Shown: in pieces, positions 46,344 through 55,766 of the stretch
How the letters are laid out: each line of letters opens with the position of its first letter
Position numbering within the stretch: the stretch's first letter is position 1
Assembly: GCF_008369295.1 (NCBI RefSeq)
Contig: NZ_VOBG01000013.1
Coordinates: forward strand, 92,428-156,427
Length of the DNA: 64,000 nt
Origin: Pseudomonas sp. ANT_H4
GTDB taxonomy: Bacteria; Pseudomonadota; Gammaproteobacteria; Pseudomonadales; Pseudomonadaceae
Reading direction: 5' to 3'
Program-made: the position numbers and the translations under genes
Notes under the pieces: model-generated
Told to the model about the DNA's origin: nothing
Databases searched by the model: none
Seen by the model: the letters and a program-made list of their open reading frames with translations, nothing else

Positions 46344-46880
46344 ATGGCAGAATTGACCACGTTGGCCCGACCTTACGCTAAGGCAGCCTTCGAGCACGCC
46401 CAGGCCCACCAGCAACTGGCCTCTTGGTCAGCCATGCTCGGCCTGGCTGCAGCAGTGTCGCAAAACGACACCATGCAGCGCGTGCTCAAGGCCCCGCGAC
46501 TGACGAGCGCAGACAAGGCCGCCACGTTTATTGACGTGTGCGGCGACAAGTTTGATGTGAAAGTGCAGAACTTCATCCACGTCGTTGCCGAAAATGACCG
46601 TCTCCCGCTTTTGCCGGAGATCGCCGCTCTGTTTGACCTGTACAAGGCCGAACAAGAGAAATCGGTAGATGTTGAAGTCATCAGTGCTTTTGCATTGAAC
46701 CAAGAACAGCAAGACAAACTCGCCAAGGTTCTCAGTGCACGACTCGACCGGGAAGTGCGCCTGCAAGTTGCGGAGGATGCCACCCTGATTGGTGGTGTCA
46801 TCATTCGCGCCGGCGACCTGGTTATCGATGGCTCGATTCGCGGCAAACTCGCGAATCTTGCCGAAGCATTGAAATCTTGA
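46344..46880 (+). CDS. atpH: F1Fo ATP synthase subunit delta
   Basis: 178 residues linking the F1 head to the b stalk; starts MAELTTLARPYAKAAFEHA, and the conserved C-terminal GGVIIRAGDLVIDGSIRGKL is present. Confidence 0.97.
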   Translation: MAELTTLARPYAKAAFEHAQAHQQLASWSAMLGLAAAVSQNDTMQRVLKAPRLTSADKAATFIDVCGDKFDVKVQNFIHVVAENDRLPLLPEIAALFDLYKAEQEKSVDVEVISAFALNQEQQDKLAKVLSARLDREVRLQVAEDATLIGGVIIRAGDLVIDGSIRGKLANLAEALKS

Positions 46881-46901
46881 GTTTGAAGGGGCAGCAGAGC
46901 A

Positions 46902-48446
46902 ATGCAGCAACTCAATCCTTCCGAAATAAGTGAAATTATCAAGGGCCGCATCGACAAGCTCGATGTGACCTCCCAAGCCCGTAACGAAGGCACTGTCGTC
47001 AGCGTATCTGACGGCATCGTGCGGATTCACGGTCTGGCCGACGTTATGTACGGCGAGATGATCGAGTTTCCGGGCGGCGTCTTCGGTATGGCTCTCAACC
47101 TGGAGCAAGACTCTGTAGGTGCCGTTGTATTGGGCTCCTACCAGACTCTGGCCGAAGGCATGAGCGCCAAGTGCACAGGCCGCATCCTGGAGGTTCCGGT
47201 TGGTAAGGAACTGCTGGGTCGCGTTGTCGACGCACTGGGTAACCCAGTTGACGGCAAAGGTCCGCTGAACAACACCGAGACCGATGCGGTCGAGAAAGTT
47301 GCTCCAGGCGTGATCTGGCGTAAGTCGGTAGACCAGCCTGTACAGACTGGCTACAAGGCTGTCGATGCCATGATTCCTGTCGGCCGTGGCCAGCGTGAGC
47401 TGATCATCGGTGACCGTCAGATCGGTAAAACCGCTCTGGCGATCGACGCGATCATCAACCAGAAAAACAGCGGGATCTTCTGCGTCTACGTAGCCATTGG
47501 TCAGAAACAATCGACCATCGCCAACGTGGTTCGCAAGCTGGAAGAAAACGGCGCCTTGGCTAACACCATCGTCGTGGCCGCCAGTGCTTCCGAATCCGCT
47601 GCACTGCAGTTCCTGGCACCGTACTCCGGTTGCACCATGGGCGAGTACTTCCGCGACCGCGGTGAAGACGCGCTGATCGTTTATGACGATCTGTCCAAGC
47701 AAGCAGTGGCTTACCGCCAGATTTCCCTGTTGCTGCGCCGTCCACCAGGCCGTGAAGCTTACCCAGGCGACGTGTTCTATCTCCACTCCCGTCTGCTGGA
47801 GCGCGCATCCCGCGTTTCGGAAGAATGGGTAGAGAAGTTCACCAACGGCGCAGTGACCGGCAAAACCGGTTCCCTGACCGCACTGCCGATCATCGAAACC
47901 CAGGCTGGCGACGTTTCCGCGTTCGTTCCGACCAACGTGATTTCCATCACTGACGGTCAGATCTTCCTGGAATCGGCCATGTTCAACTCCGGGATCCGTC
48001 CTGCAGTGAACGCCGGTGTTTCGGTATCCCGTGTGGGTGGTGCCGCTCAGACCAAGATCATCAAGAAGCTCTCCGGTGGTATCCGTACCGCTCTGGCTCA
48101 GTACCGTGAACTGGCGGCATTCGCCCAGTTCGCTTCTGACCTGGACGAAGCGACCCGTAAGCAACTTGAGCATGGTCAGCGCGTTACCGAGCTGATGAAG
48201 CAGAAGCAATACGCACCAATGTCGATCGCTGACATGGCGCTGTCGCTGTATGCCGCTGAGCGTGGGTTCCTGACCGACGTTGAAATCACCAAGGTCGGCA
48301 GCTTTGAACAAGCGCTGATTGCTTACTTCAACCGCGATCACGCCGAATTGATGGCGAAGATCAACGTGAAAGGTGACTTCAATGACGACATCGACGCTGG
48401 CATCAAAGCCGGTATCGAGAAGTTCAAGGCCACCCAAACCTGGTAA
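46902..48446 (+). CDS. atpA: F1Fo ATP synthase subunit alpha
   Basis: 514-residue non-catalytic nucleotide-binding subunit with Walker A GDRQIGKTALAID and the arginine-finger region (PAVNAGVSVSRVGGAAQ). Confidence 0.98.
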   Translation: MQQLNPSEISEIIKGRIDKLDVTSQARNEGTVVSVSDGIVRIHGLADVMYGEMIEFPGGVFGMALNLEQDSVGAVVLGSYQTLAEGMSAKCTGRILEVPVGKELLGRVVDALGNPVDGKGPLNNTETDAVEKVAPGVIWRKSVDQPVQTGYKAVDAMIPVGRGQRELIIGDRQIGKTALAIDAIINQKNSGIFCVYVAIGQKQSTIANVVRKLEENGALANTIVVAASASESAALQFLAPYSGCTMGEYFRDRGEDALIVYDDLSKQAVAYRQISLLLRRPPGREAYPGDVFYLHSRLLERASRVSEEWVEKFTNGAVTGKTGSLTALPIIETQAGDVSAFVPTNVISITDGQIFLESAMFNSGIRPAVNAGVSVSRVGGAAQTKIIKKLSGGIRTALAQYRELAAFAQFASDLDEATRKQLEHGQRVTELMKQKQYAPMSIADMALSLYAAERGFLTDVEITKVGSFEQALIAYFNRDHAELMAKINVKGDFNDDIDAGIKAGIEKFKATQTW

Positions 48447-48496
48447 GCCGCAGCGGGGGCCGCGAGGCTCCCGCTTGCTAACCTGATAGGTGTTAC

Positions 48497-49357
48497 ATGG
48501 CAGGCGCAAAAGAGATTCGCAGTAAGATTGCGAGCATCAAAAGCACGCAAAAGATCACCAGCGCCATGGAAAAAGTGGCGGTCAGTAAAATGCGCAAGGC
48601 ACAAATGCGCATGTCTGCTAGCCGTCCCTACGCGGAGCGTATCCGCCAGGTTATTGGTCATCTGGCCAACGCCAACCCGGAGTATCGCCACCCGTTCATG
48701 CTCGACCGCGAAGTAAAGCGTGTCGGTTATGTCGTGGTGAGCAGTGACCGTGGTTTGTGCGGTGGTTTGAATACCAACCTGTTCAAGGCCCTGGTCAAGG
48801 ACATGGCGGTAAACCGCGAAAACGGCGTCGAGATTGATCTGTGTGTGATCGGTAGCAAGGGTGCGGCCTTTTTCCGCAACTTCGGCGGTAACGTCGTTGC
48901 AGCTATCAGTCACCTGGGTGAAGAACCGTCGATCAATGACCTGATCGGCAGCGTCAAGGTGATGCTGGATGCTTACCTGGAAGGCCGGATTGACCGCCTG
49001 TCCGTGGTATCCAACAAGTTCATCAACACCATGACGCAACAGCCTACCGTGGAGCAGTTGATTCCATTGGTGGCGACCCCGGAACAAGAGCTCAAGCACC
49101 ACTGGGACTACCTCTACGAACCAGACGCCAAAGAGCTGCTTGACGGCTTGATGGTGCGCTACGTGGAGTCGCAGGTGTACCAGGCGGTGGTCGAGAACAA
49201 CGCGGCTGAACAAGCTGCGCGGATGATCGCGATGAAGAGCGCTACCGACAACGCCGGTGATTTGATCAGCGATTTGCAGCTGGTCTACAACAAGGCGCGT
49301 CAGGCTGCGATCACCCAAGAGATCTCGGAAATCGTCGGCGGCGCTGCCGCGGTTTAA
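48497..49357 (+). CDS. atpG: F1Fo ATP synthase subunit gamma
   Basis: 286-residue rotor shaft with the N-terminal IKSTQKITSAMEKVAVSKM helix and the C-terminal ARQAAITQEISEIVGGAAA helix. Confidence 0.98.
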   Translation: MAGAKEIRSKIASIKSTQKITSAMEKVAVSKMRKAQMRMSASRPYAERIRQVIGHLANANPEYRHPFMLDREVKRVGYVVVSSDRGLCGGLNTNLFKALVKDMAVNRENGVEIDLCVIGSKGAAFFRNFGGNVVAAISHLGEEPSINDLIGSVKVMLDAYLEGRIDRLSVVSNKFINTMTQQPTVEQLIPLVATPEQELKHHWDYLYEPDAKELLDGLMVRYVESQVYQAVVENNAAEQAARMIAMKSATDNAGDLISDLQLVYNKARQAAITQEISEIVGGAAAV

Positions 49358-49384
49358 CGGTTCAAATATTCAGAGGATCCAGCT

Positions 49385-50764
49385 ATGAGTAGCGGACGTA
49401 TCGTTCAAATCATCGGCGCCGTTATCGACGTGGAATTCCCACGCGACAGCGTACCGAGCATCTACAACGCTTTGAAAGTCAAAAGCGATGCCGGCACCAC
49501 CCTGGAAGTTCAGCAGCAGCTGGGCGACGGCGTGGTTCGTACCATTGCAATGGGTTCCACCGAGGGCTTGAAGCGCGGCCTGGAAGTCACTGACTCTGGC
49601 GCTGCCATCTCCGTACCGGTCGGTAAAGCGACCCTGGGCCGGATCATGGACGTCCTCGGTAACCCGATCGACGAAGCCGGTCCAATCGACACCGAAGAGC
49701 GCTGGGGCATTCACCGTCCAGCGCCATCCTTCGCGGAACAAGCGGGCGGCAACGACCTGCTGGAAACTGGCATCAAGGTTATCGACCTGGTTTGCCCGTT
49801 TGCCAAGGGCGGTAAAGTCGGTCTGTTCGGTGGTGCCGGTGTAGGCAAAACCGTAAACATGATGGAACTGATCCGTAACATCGCCATCGAGCACAGCGGT
49901 TTTTCCGTGTTCGCTGGTGTGGGTGAGCGTACTCGTGAGGGTAATGACTTCTACCACGAGATGAAGGACTCCAACGTTCTGGACAAAGTGGCACTGGTTT
50001 ACGGTCAGATGAACGAGCCGCCGGGTAACCGTCTGCGCGTAGCACTGACTGGCCTGACCATGGCCGAGAAATTCCGTGACGAAGGTAACGACGTTCTGCT
50101 GTTCGTCGACAACATCTATCGTTACACCCTGGCCGGTACTGAAGTATCCGCACTGCTGGGCCGTATGCCTTCCGCAGTAGGTTACCAGCCGACCCTGGCC
50201 GAAGAGATGGGTACTCTGCAAGAGCGTATCACTTCGACCAAAAACGGTTCGATCACCTCGATCCAAGCGGTATACGTACCTGCGGATGACTTGACTGACC
50301 CGTCGCCAGCGACCACCTTCGCCCACTTGGACGCTACCGTCGTACTGTCCCGTGACATCGCCTCCCTGGGTATCTACCCAGCGGTCGATCCACTGGACTC
50401 GACTTCGCGCCAGCTGGACCCGAGCGTGATCGGCCAGGAACACTACGACACCGCTCGCGGCGTTCAGTACGTGCTGCAGCGTTACAAAGAACTGAAGGAC
50501 ATCATTGCGATCCTGGGTATGGACGAGCTGTCGGAAACCGACAAGCAGTTGGTATCTCGCGCTCGTAAGATCCAGCGCTTCTTGTCGCAGCCGTTCTTCG
50601 TGGCTGAAGTCTTCACCGGTGCCTCGGGTAAATACGTTTCCCTGAAAGACACCATTGCTGGCTTCAAAGGCATCCTCAACGGTGACTACGACCACCTGCC
50701 AGAACAAGCGTTCTACATGGTCGGCGGCATCGAAGAAGCGATCGAGAAAGCCAAGAAACTGTAA
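49385..50764 (+). CDS. atpD: F1Fo ATP synthase subunit beta
   Basis: 459-residue catalytic subunit with Walker A GGAGVGKTVNMMELI, the GERTREG segment and VLLFVDNIYRYT. The usual Phe of DNIFR is Tyr here (NIYRY). Confidence 0.98.
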   Translation: MSSGRIVQIIGAVIDVEFPRDSVPSIYNALKVKSDAGTTLEVQQQLGDGVVRTIAMGSTEGLKRGLEVTDSGAAISVPVGKATLGRIMDVLGNPIDEAGPIDTEERWGIHRPAPSFAEQAGGNDLLETGIKVIDLVCPFAKGGKVGLFGGAGVGKTVNMMELIRNIAIEHSGFSVFAGVGERTREGNDFYHEMKDSNVLDKVALVYGQMNEPPGNRLRVALTGLTMAEKFRDEGNDVLLFVDNIYRYTLAGTEVSALLGRMPSAVGYQPTLAEEMGTLQERITSTKNGSITSIQAVYVPADDLTDPSPATTFAHLDATVVLSRDIASLGIYPAVDPLDSTSRQLDPSVIGQEHYDTARGVQYVLQRYKELKDIIAILGMDELSETDKQLVSRARKIQRFLSQPFFVAEVFTGASGKYVSLKDTIAGFKGILNGDYDHLPEQAFYMVGGIEEAIEKAKKL

Positions 50765-50808
50765 TCCTGGCGCCCGGCAACGGGCGCTACTCAGGTTGAG
50801 GCAAGCAG

Positions 50809-51234
50809 ATGGCTATGACAGTCCATTGCGATATCGTCAGCGCGGAAGGGGAAATTTTCTCCGGTCTGGTTGAGATGGTAGTAGCGCACGGCGAACTGGG
50901 TGACCTTGGTATTGCCATGGGTCACGCACCGTTGATCACCAGCTTGAAGCCCGGTCCGATTACTCTGACCAAGCAGGGTGGGGAAAAGGAGGTGTTTTAC
51001 ATCTCTGGTGGTTTCCTTGAGGTTCAGCCGAACATGGTCAAGGTTCTTGCCGACACCGTGCAACGTGCTGCCGACCTGGATGAAGCCTCCGCTCAGGACG
51101 CCGTCAAGGCTGCCGAGAAGGCCCTGAATGAAAAAGGCGCAGATTTCGACTACGGTTCTGCTGCTGCACGTCTGGCCGAGGCCGCAGCTCAGCTGCGCAC
51201 CGTCCAGCAGATCCGCAAGAAGTTTGGCGGCTAA
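50809..51234 (+). CDS. atpC: F1Fo ATP synthase subunit epsilon
   Basis: 141 residues: N-terminal beta sandwich (VHCDIVSAEGEIFSG) and C-terminal helices that can inhibit hydrolysis. Last gene of the operon. Confidence 0.97.
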   Translation: MAMTVHCDIVSAEGEIFSGLVEMVVAHGELGDLGIAMGHAPLITSLKPGPITLTKQGGEKEVFYISGGFLEVQPNMVKVLADTVQRAADLDEASAQDAVKAAEKALNEKGADFDYGSAAARLAEAAAQLRTVQQIRKKFGG

Positions 51235-51261
51235 GCCGTCACGCCTCATGTGTGATTGATT

Positions 51262-51290
51262 AAAAAGGGTAGCCTCGGCTACCCTTTTTC
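51262..51290 (+). terminator. terminator of the atp operon
   Basis: AAAAAGGGTAGCC-TCG-GCTACCCTTTTT hairpin with T run. Confidence 0.9.
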
Positions 51291-51349
51291 TTTATTTGCA
51301 AAACACTTCTTTGGTCTGAAGTCTGACCGCCCAGGATTGGTAGCCATTC

Positions 51350-52717
51350 ATGTCTCTCGAAATCGTAATTCTCGCCGCCGGCCAAGGCACCCGCATGCGT
51401 TCGGCGCTGCCCAAGGTGCTGCACCCGATCGCCGGTGACTCCATGCTCGGCCATGTTATCCATAGCGCCCGGCAACTGGCCCCCCAACGTATCCATGTAG
51501 TGATTGGCCATGGAGCTGACGTGGTGCGTGAGCGGCTGGCGGCGGACGATTTGAATTTCGTATTGCAGCACAAGCAACTGGGTACCGGTCACGCCACCGC
51601 CCAAGCCGTGCCTTTCATTAAGGCTGACACGGTGTTGATCCTTTACGGCGACGTGCCGTTGATCGAGGTGGAAACCCTACAACGCCTGCTCAAGCACGTG
51701 GCGCCCGGTCAAATGGGCCTGCTGACCGTTGAGCTGGATGACCCAACTGGCTATGGTCGGATCGTGCGCAATGCCGACGGCAAGGTCACCGCGATCGTCG
51801 AGCATAAAGACGCAAGCGAAGCCCAGCGCGTCATCACCGAAGGCAACACCGGTATCCTCGCTGTACCGGCTGATTGCCTGGCGGACTGGATGAGCCGCCT
51901 GTCCAATAACAACGTCCAGGGTGAGTACTACCTGACCGACGTGATTGAAATGGCTGTCAGCGATGGTCTGCTGGTTGCCACCGAGCAGCCCCACGACCCC
52001 ATGGAAGTGCAGGGCGCCAACGACCGCAAGCAACTGGCCGAACTGGAGCGTCACTATCAGCAGCGTGAAGGCCGGCGCCTGATGGCGCTTGGTGTCACCT
52101 TGCGTGACCCGGCGCGTTTCGATGTGCGCGGCGATGTCACTGTGGGCCGCGATGTGCTCATCGACATCAACGTGATCCTCGAAGGCCGTGTGGTTATTGA
52201 AGATGACGTAGTCATCGGCCCGAACTGCGTGATCAAGGACAGCACCCTGCGCAAAGGCGTGGTGATCAAGGCCAACAGCCATATCGAAGGCGCAGTGATG
52301 GGTGAGGGTAGCGATGCCGGCCCATTTGCCCGTCTGCGTCCAGGCAGCGTGCTGGGTGCCAAAGCCCATGTGGGTAACTTCGTCGAACTGAAAAACGCCA
52401 ATCTGGGTGAAGGCGCCAAGGTAGGTCACCTGACCTACCTAGGTGACTCGGTGATCGGTGCTCGCACCAACATCGGCGCTGGCACCATCACCTGCAACTA
52501 CGATGGCGCCAACAAGCATCAGACCACCATCGGCGAAGACGTGTTTATTGGCTCCAACAACTCTCTGGTGGCCCCAGTGACCATTGGCGATGGTGCCAAC
52601 ACCGCTGCGGGTTCGACCATCAATCAGGATGTGGATAAGTCCCAACTGGCCGTAGCCCGCGCCCGTCAACGCAACATCGACGGCTGGAAACGCCCGGTCA
52701 AGACCAAGAAGACCTGA
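51350..52717 (+). CDS. glmU: bifunctional GlcNAc-1-P uridyltransferase / GlcN-1-P acetyltransferase
   Basis: It makes UDP-GlcNAc for peptidoglycan and LPS. 455 residues: an N-terminal pyrophosphorylase with LAAGQGTRMRSALPKVLHPIAG, then a C-terminal left-handed beta helix of hexapeptide repeats with the acetyltransferase site (NCVIKD..., GAGTITCNYDG). Two genes before glmS, which acts upstream in the same pathway. Confidence 0.98.
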   Translation: MSLEIVILAAGQGTRMRSALPKVLHPIAGDSMLGHVIHSARQLAPQRIHVVIGHGADVVRERLAADDLNFVLQHKQLGTGHATAQAVPFIKADTVLILYGDVPLIEVETLQRLLKHVAPGQMGLLTVELDDPTGYGRIVRNADGKVTAIVEHKDASEAQRVITEGNTGILAVPADCLADWMSRLSNNNVQGEYYLTDVIEMAVSDGLLVATEQPHDPMEVQGANDRKQLAELERHYQQREGRRLMALGVTLRDPARFDVRGDVTVGRDVLIDINVILEGRVVIEDDVVIGPNCVIKDSTLRKGVVIKANSHIEGAVMGEGSDAGPFARLRPGSVLGAKAHVGNFVELKNANLGEGAKVGHLTYLGDSVIGARTNIGAGTITCNYDGANKHQTTIGEDVFIGSNNSLVAPVTIGDGANTAAGSTINQDVDKSQLAVARARQRNIDGWKRPVKTKKT

Positions 52718-52735
52718 GTTATCCACAACCCCGCA

Positions 52736-52774
52736 AACCTGTTGGTCCGGTACGTCGGTCCAACAGGTTTTTTT
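52736..52774 (+). terminator. terminator after glmU
   Basis: AACCTGTTGG and CCAACAGGTT arms around a 14-base loop, followed by T7. Confidence 0.85.
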
Positions 52775-52852
52775 ATGCCTTGTGCTTGACGAGTTCCCGC
52801 CAATAGGTTTTGATTGCCTTCGTTATCTTTCGAACCGAAACTTATCATCACC

Positions 52853-53620
52853 ATGTCGAAACGAAATACACCCCAACGACGTCACAACATTCTTGCCTTG
52901 CTCACCGAGCAGGGTGAAGTCAGCGTGGACGAACTGGCCAAGCGTTTCGAAACTTCGGAAGTGACCATCCGCAAGGATCTCGCTGCGCTGGAGAGCAACG
53001 GCCTGTTGCTGCGACGCTACGGCGGTGCGATCACCATGCCCCAGGAGTTGGTGGGTGATCCCGCCCAGCCTATCTCGGTCTACAAACGCGCCATCGCCCG
53101 TGCGGCTGTGAATCGGCTGCGCGAACATGCGCGGATCATCATCGACAGTGGCAGCACCACCGCCGCCATGATCCCCGAACTGGGCCATCAACCCGGCCTG
53201 GTGGTAATGACCAACTCGCTGCACGTGGCCAGCGCCCTGAGCGAATTGGAACACGAGCCGGTGCTATTAATGACCGGCGGCACCTGGGACCCCCATTCGG
53301 ACTCGTTCCAGGGCCAGGTCGCCGAGCAGGTATTGCGCTCCTACGATTTCGACCAACTGTTCATCGGCGCCGACGGCATCGATCTACAGCGCGGCACCAC
53401 CACGTTCAATGAATTGCTGGGGCTGAGCCGGGTCATGGCCGAAGTCGCCCGCGAAGTGGTGGTTATGGTCGAGTCCGACAAGATTGGCCGCAAGATTCCC
53501 AACCTGGAACTGCCCTGGAGCAGCGTCCATACCCTTATTACCGATGATCGCCTGCCGCTTGAGGCCCGCGACCAGATTCAAGCCCGCGGCATTACGCTGA
53601 TTTGCGCGGCAGTCATCTAG
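52853..53620 (+). CDS. DeoR/GlpR-family regulator, probable glmS regulator
   Basis: 255 residues: N-terminal winged helix (QRRHNILALLTEQGEVSVDELAKRF, TSEVTIRKDL) and a C-terminal sugar-phosphate sensor domain (IDSGSTT, TNSLHVA, GADGID). Ten bases before glmS, so it probably responds to an amino-sugar phosphate; the effector is inferred. Confidence 0.9.
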   Translation: MSKRNTPQRRHNILALLTEQGEVSVDELAKRFETSEVTIRKDLAALESNGLLLRRYGGAITMPQELVGDPAQPISVYKRAIARAAVNRLREHARIIIDSGSTTAAMIPELGHQPGLVVMTNSLHVASALSELEHEPVLLMTGGTWDPHSDSFQGQVAEQVLRSYDFDQLFIGADGIDLQRGTTTFNELLGLSRVMAEVAREVVVMVESDKIGRKIPNLELPWSSVHTLITDDRLPLEARDQIQARGITLICAAVI

Positions 53621-53630
53621 GAGAGAAACC

Positions 53631-55478
53631 ATGTGTGGAATTGTTGGCGCAGTCGCTGAACGAAACGTCACCGCCATTTTGCTTGAAGGCCTCAAACGCC
53701 TTGAATACCGTGGCTATGACAGCGCTGGTGTGGCGGTTTTTTCCAACGCTGGCAAGCTTGAGCGCATGCGTCGCCCGGGCAAGGTCGCTGAGCTGGAACA
53801 AGCCCTGGCCGGTGAGCCGCTGGTAGGTCGTCTGGGTATCGCCCACACCCGTTGGGCAACCCACGGCGCACCGTGCGAACGCAACGCCCACCCGCACTTC
53901 TCCGGTGACCTGGCGGTGGTTCACAACGGCATTATTGAAAACCACGAAGTGCTGCGCGAACAGCTCAAAGGCCTGGGCTATGTGTTCACTTCGGACACCG
54001 ATACCGAAGTCATCGCCCACCTGCTAAACCACAAACTCAAGGACCACAGCGACCTGGCCACCGCCCTCAAGGCTACCGTCAAGGAACTGCATGGCGCCTA
54101 TGGCCTGGCCGCGATCAGCGCCAGCCAACCGGATCGCCTGGTCGCCGCCCGCAGTGGCAGCCCGCTGGTGATCGGCTTGGGCCTGGGCGAAAACTTCCTG
54201 GCCTCTGACCAATTGGCCCTGCGTCAGGTCACTGACCGCTTCATGTACCTGGAAGAAGGCGATATCGCTGACATCCGCCGCGAAAGCGTGGCGATCTGGG
54301 ACGTTAACGGTCAGCCGGTCGAACGCGAAGCCGTGCAGTACCGCGACGGTGCCGAAGCGGCCGACAAGGGTAAGTTCCGCCACTTCATGCTCAAGGAAAT
54401 CCACGAGCAACCGTCCGTGGTGCAACGCACCCTGGAAGGCCGCCTGAGCCACAATCAGGTACTGGTTCAGGCCTTCGGCCCGCAAGCCGCTGAACTGTTC
54501 GCCAAAGTGCGCAATGTGCAGATCGTCGCCTGCGGCACCAGCTACCACGCCGGTATGGTCGCCCGTTACTGGCTGGAAGAACTGGCCGGCATCCCGTGCC
54601 AGGTGGAAGTGGCCAGCGAGTTCCGCTATCGCAAAGTGGTAGTGCAACCGGACACCCTGTTCGTCACCATCTCCCAGTCCGGCGAAACCGCCGACACCCT
54701 GGCCGCCCTGCGTAACGCCAAGTTGCTCTCTACAAAAGAAGGGGGCTACCTCGCCAGCCTGGCGATCTGCAACGTCAGCATCAGCTCCCTGGTGCGCGAG
54801 TCCGACCTGACCCTGCTGACTCAGGCCGGTCGTGAAATCGGCGTGGCGTCCACCAAAGCCTTCACCACCCAGCTGGTCGGTCTGTTGCTGTTGACCCTGT
54901 CCCTTGGCCAGGTTCGCGGCACACTCGCCGAAGGCGTCGAAGCCACCCTGGTGGAAGAGTTGCGTCGCTTGCCAACCCGCCTGGGTGAAGCCCTGGCCAT
55001 GGACAGCACCGTGGAGAAAGTCGCTGAACTATTCGCCGACAAAAACCACACCCTGTTCCTTGGCCGTGGCGCGCAATACCCAGTGGCGATGGAAGGTGCC
55101 CTCAAGCTCAAGGAAATTTCCTATATCCACGCCGAAGCCTACCCGGCCGGTGAGCTGAAGCACGGCCCGTTGGCACTGGTGGATGACGATATGCCGGTGG
55201 TCACCGTTGCGCCAAACAACGAGCTGCTGGAGAAGCTCAAGTCCAACCTGCAGGAAGTCCGCGCCCGTGGCGGCCAACTGATCGTCTTTGCTGATGAGAA
55301 GGCGGGCATGACCAATGGCGAAGGCACCCACGTCATTAACATGCCGCACATCCACGACACTCTGTCGCCAATCCTCTACACCATCCCGTTGCAACTGCTG
55401 TCGTATTACGTCGCCGTGCTCAAGGGCACTGACGTTGACCAACCGCGCAACCTGGCGAAATCGGTGACAGTGGAGTAA
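53631..55478 (+). CDS. glmS: glutamine-fructose-6-phosphate aminotransferase
   Basis: It forms GlcN-6-P from Fru-6-P and glutamine. 615 residues: Ntn glutaminase domain with the nucleophile Cys after Met (MCGIVGAVAE), then two SIS domains (CGTSYHAG, SQSGETADT) and the conserved C-terminal DVDQPRNLAKSVTVE. That 3' end is the recognition target of TnsD-type Tn7 elements. No glmS ribozyme is expected or seen. Confidence 0.98.
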   Translation: MCGIVGAVAERNVTAILLEGLKRLEYRGYDSAGVAVFSNAGKLERMRRPGKVAELEQALAGEPLVGRLGIAHTRWATHGAPCERNAHPHFSGDLAVVHNGIIENHEVLREQLKGLGYVFTSDTDTEVIAHLLNHKLKDHSDLATALKATVKELHGAYGLAAISASQPDRLVAARSGSPLVIGLGLGENFLASDQLALRQVTDRFMYLEEGDIADIRRESVAIWDVNGQPVEREAVQYRDGAEAADKGKFRHFMLKEIHEQPSVVQRTLEGRLSHNQVLVQAFGPQAAELFAKVRNVQIVACGTSYHAGMVARYWLEELAGIPCQVEVASEFRYRKVVVQPDTLFVTISQSGETADTLAALRNAKLLSTKEGGYLASLAICNVSISSLVRESDLTLLTQAGREIGVASTKAFTTQLVGLLLLTLSLGQVRGTLAEGVEATLVEELRRLPTRLGEALAMDSTVEKVAELFADKNHTLFLGRGAQYPVAMEGALKLKEISYIHAEAYPAGELKHGPLALVDDDMPVVTVAPNNELLEKLKSNLQEVRARGGQLIVFADEKAGMTNGEGTHVINMPHIHDTLSPILYTIPLQLLSYYVAVLKGTDVDQPRNLAKSVTVE

Positions 55479-55500
55479 GCCATTCAGGGATTACTGGTTT

Positions 55501-55560
55501 CTGACAATAAAGATTGACACAAAACAATAAAGGTTGACACGATACAACATAGATTGACAC
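55501..55560. repeat. three 20-bp tandem repeats just after glmS, probable transposon end
   Basis: Units begin at 55501, 55521 and 55541; each ends (A/G)(A/G)TTGACAC and contains ACAA(T/C)A(A/T)AG. They start 23 bases after the glmS stop, at the attTn7 position. Tn7-like and IS21-like elements have such repeated transposase-binding sites at their ends. No transposase gene is in the window and the far end is not seen. Confidence 0.6.
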
Positions 55561-55567
55561 AAAGCCT

Positions 55568-55591
55568 AAACCCCCGTATCTACGGGGGTTT
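55568..55591 (+). terminator. terminator downstream of glmS, inside the island edge
   Basis: AAACCCCCGTA-TC-TACGGGGGTTTT hairpin with T run. Confidence 0.85.
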
Positions 55592-55766
55592 TCATTTTCG
55601 GGCTGAGCCATCGGTCTAGAATTTCCGCTTCGTTTCGCTCCGGGAGTAGGCTAAAAAGCGTTATGCCATCGGCAGATGGTGAACGATTTTTTCCTATAAC
55701 TATTTTTTCAGGGCGAGGAGAGGCGATCCCGGCGGACGAAGGAGGAAGCAATAACCTGTTTTTTCC

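Noticed and set aside
46428..48509. 693-codon open frame antisense to atpA/atpH
   Set aside because: Shadow of high-GC coding sequence; no start context, no domain, and the plus-strand genes are certain.
53620..53632. glmS riboswitch/ribozyme
   Set aside because: Only 10 bases separate the DeoR gene from glmS; no room for one.
55513..55558. Three TTGACA motifs read as a triple -35 promoter
   Set aside because: No -10 boxes at the right spacing; the whole 20-bp unit repeats, so a transposase-binding array explains it better.
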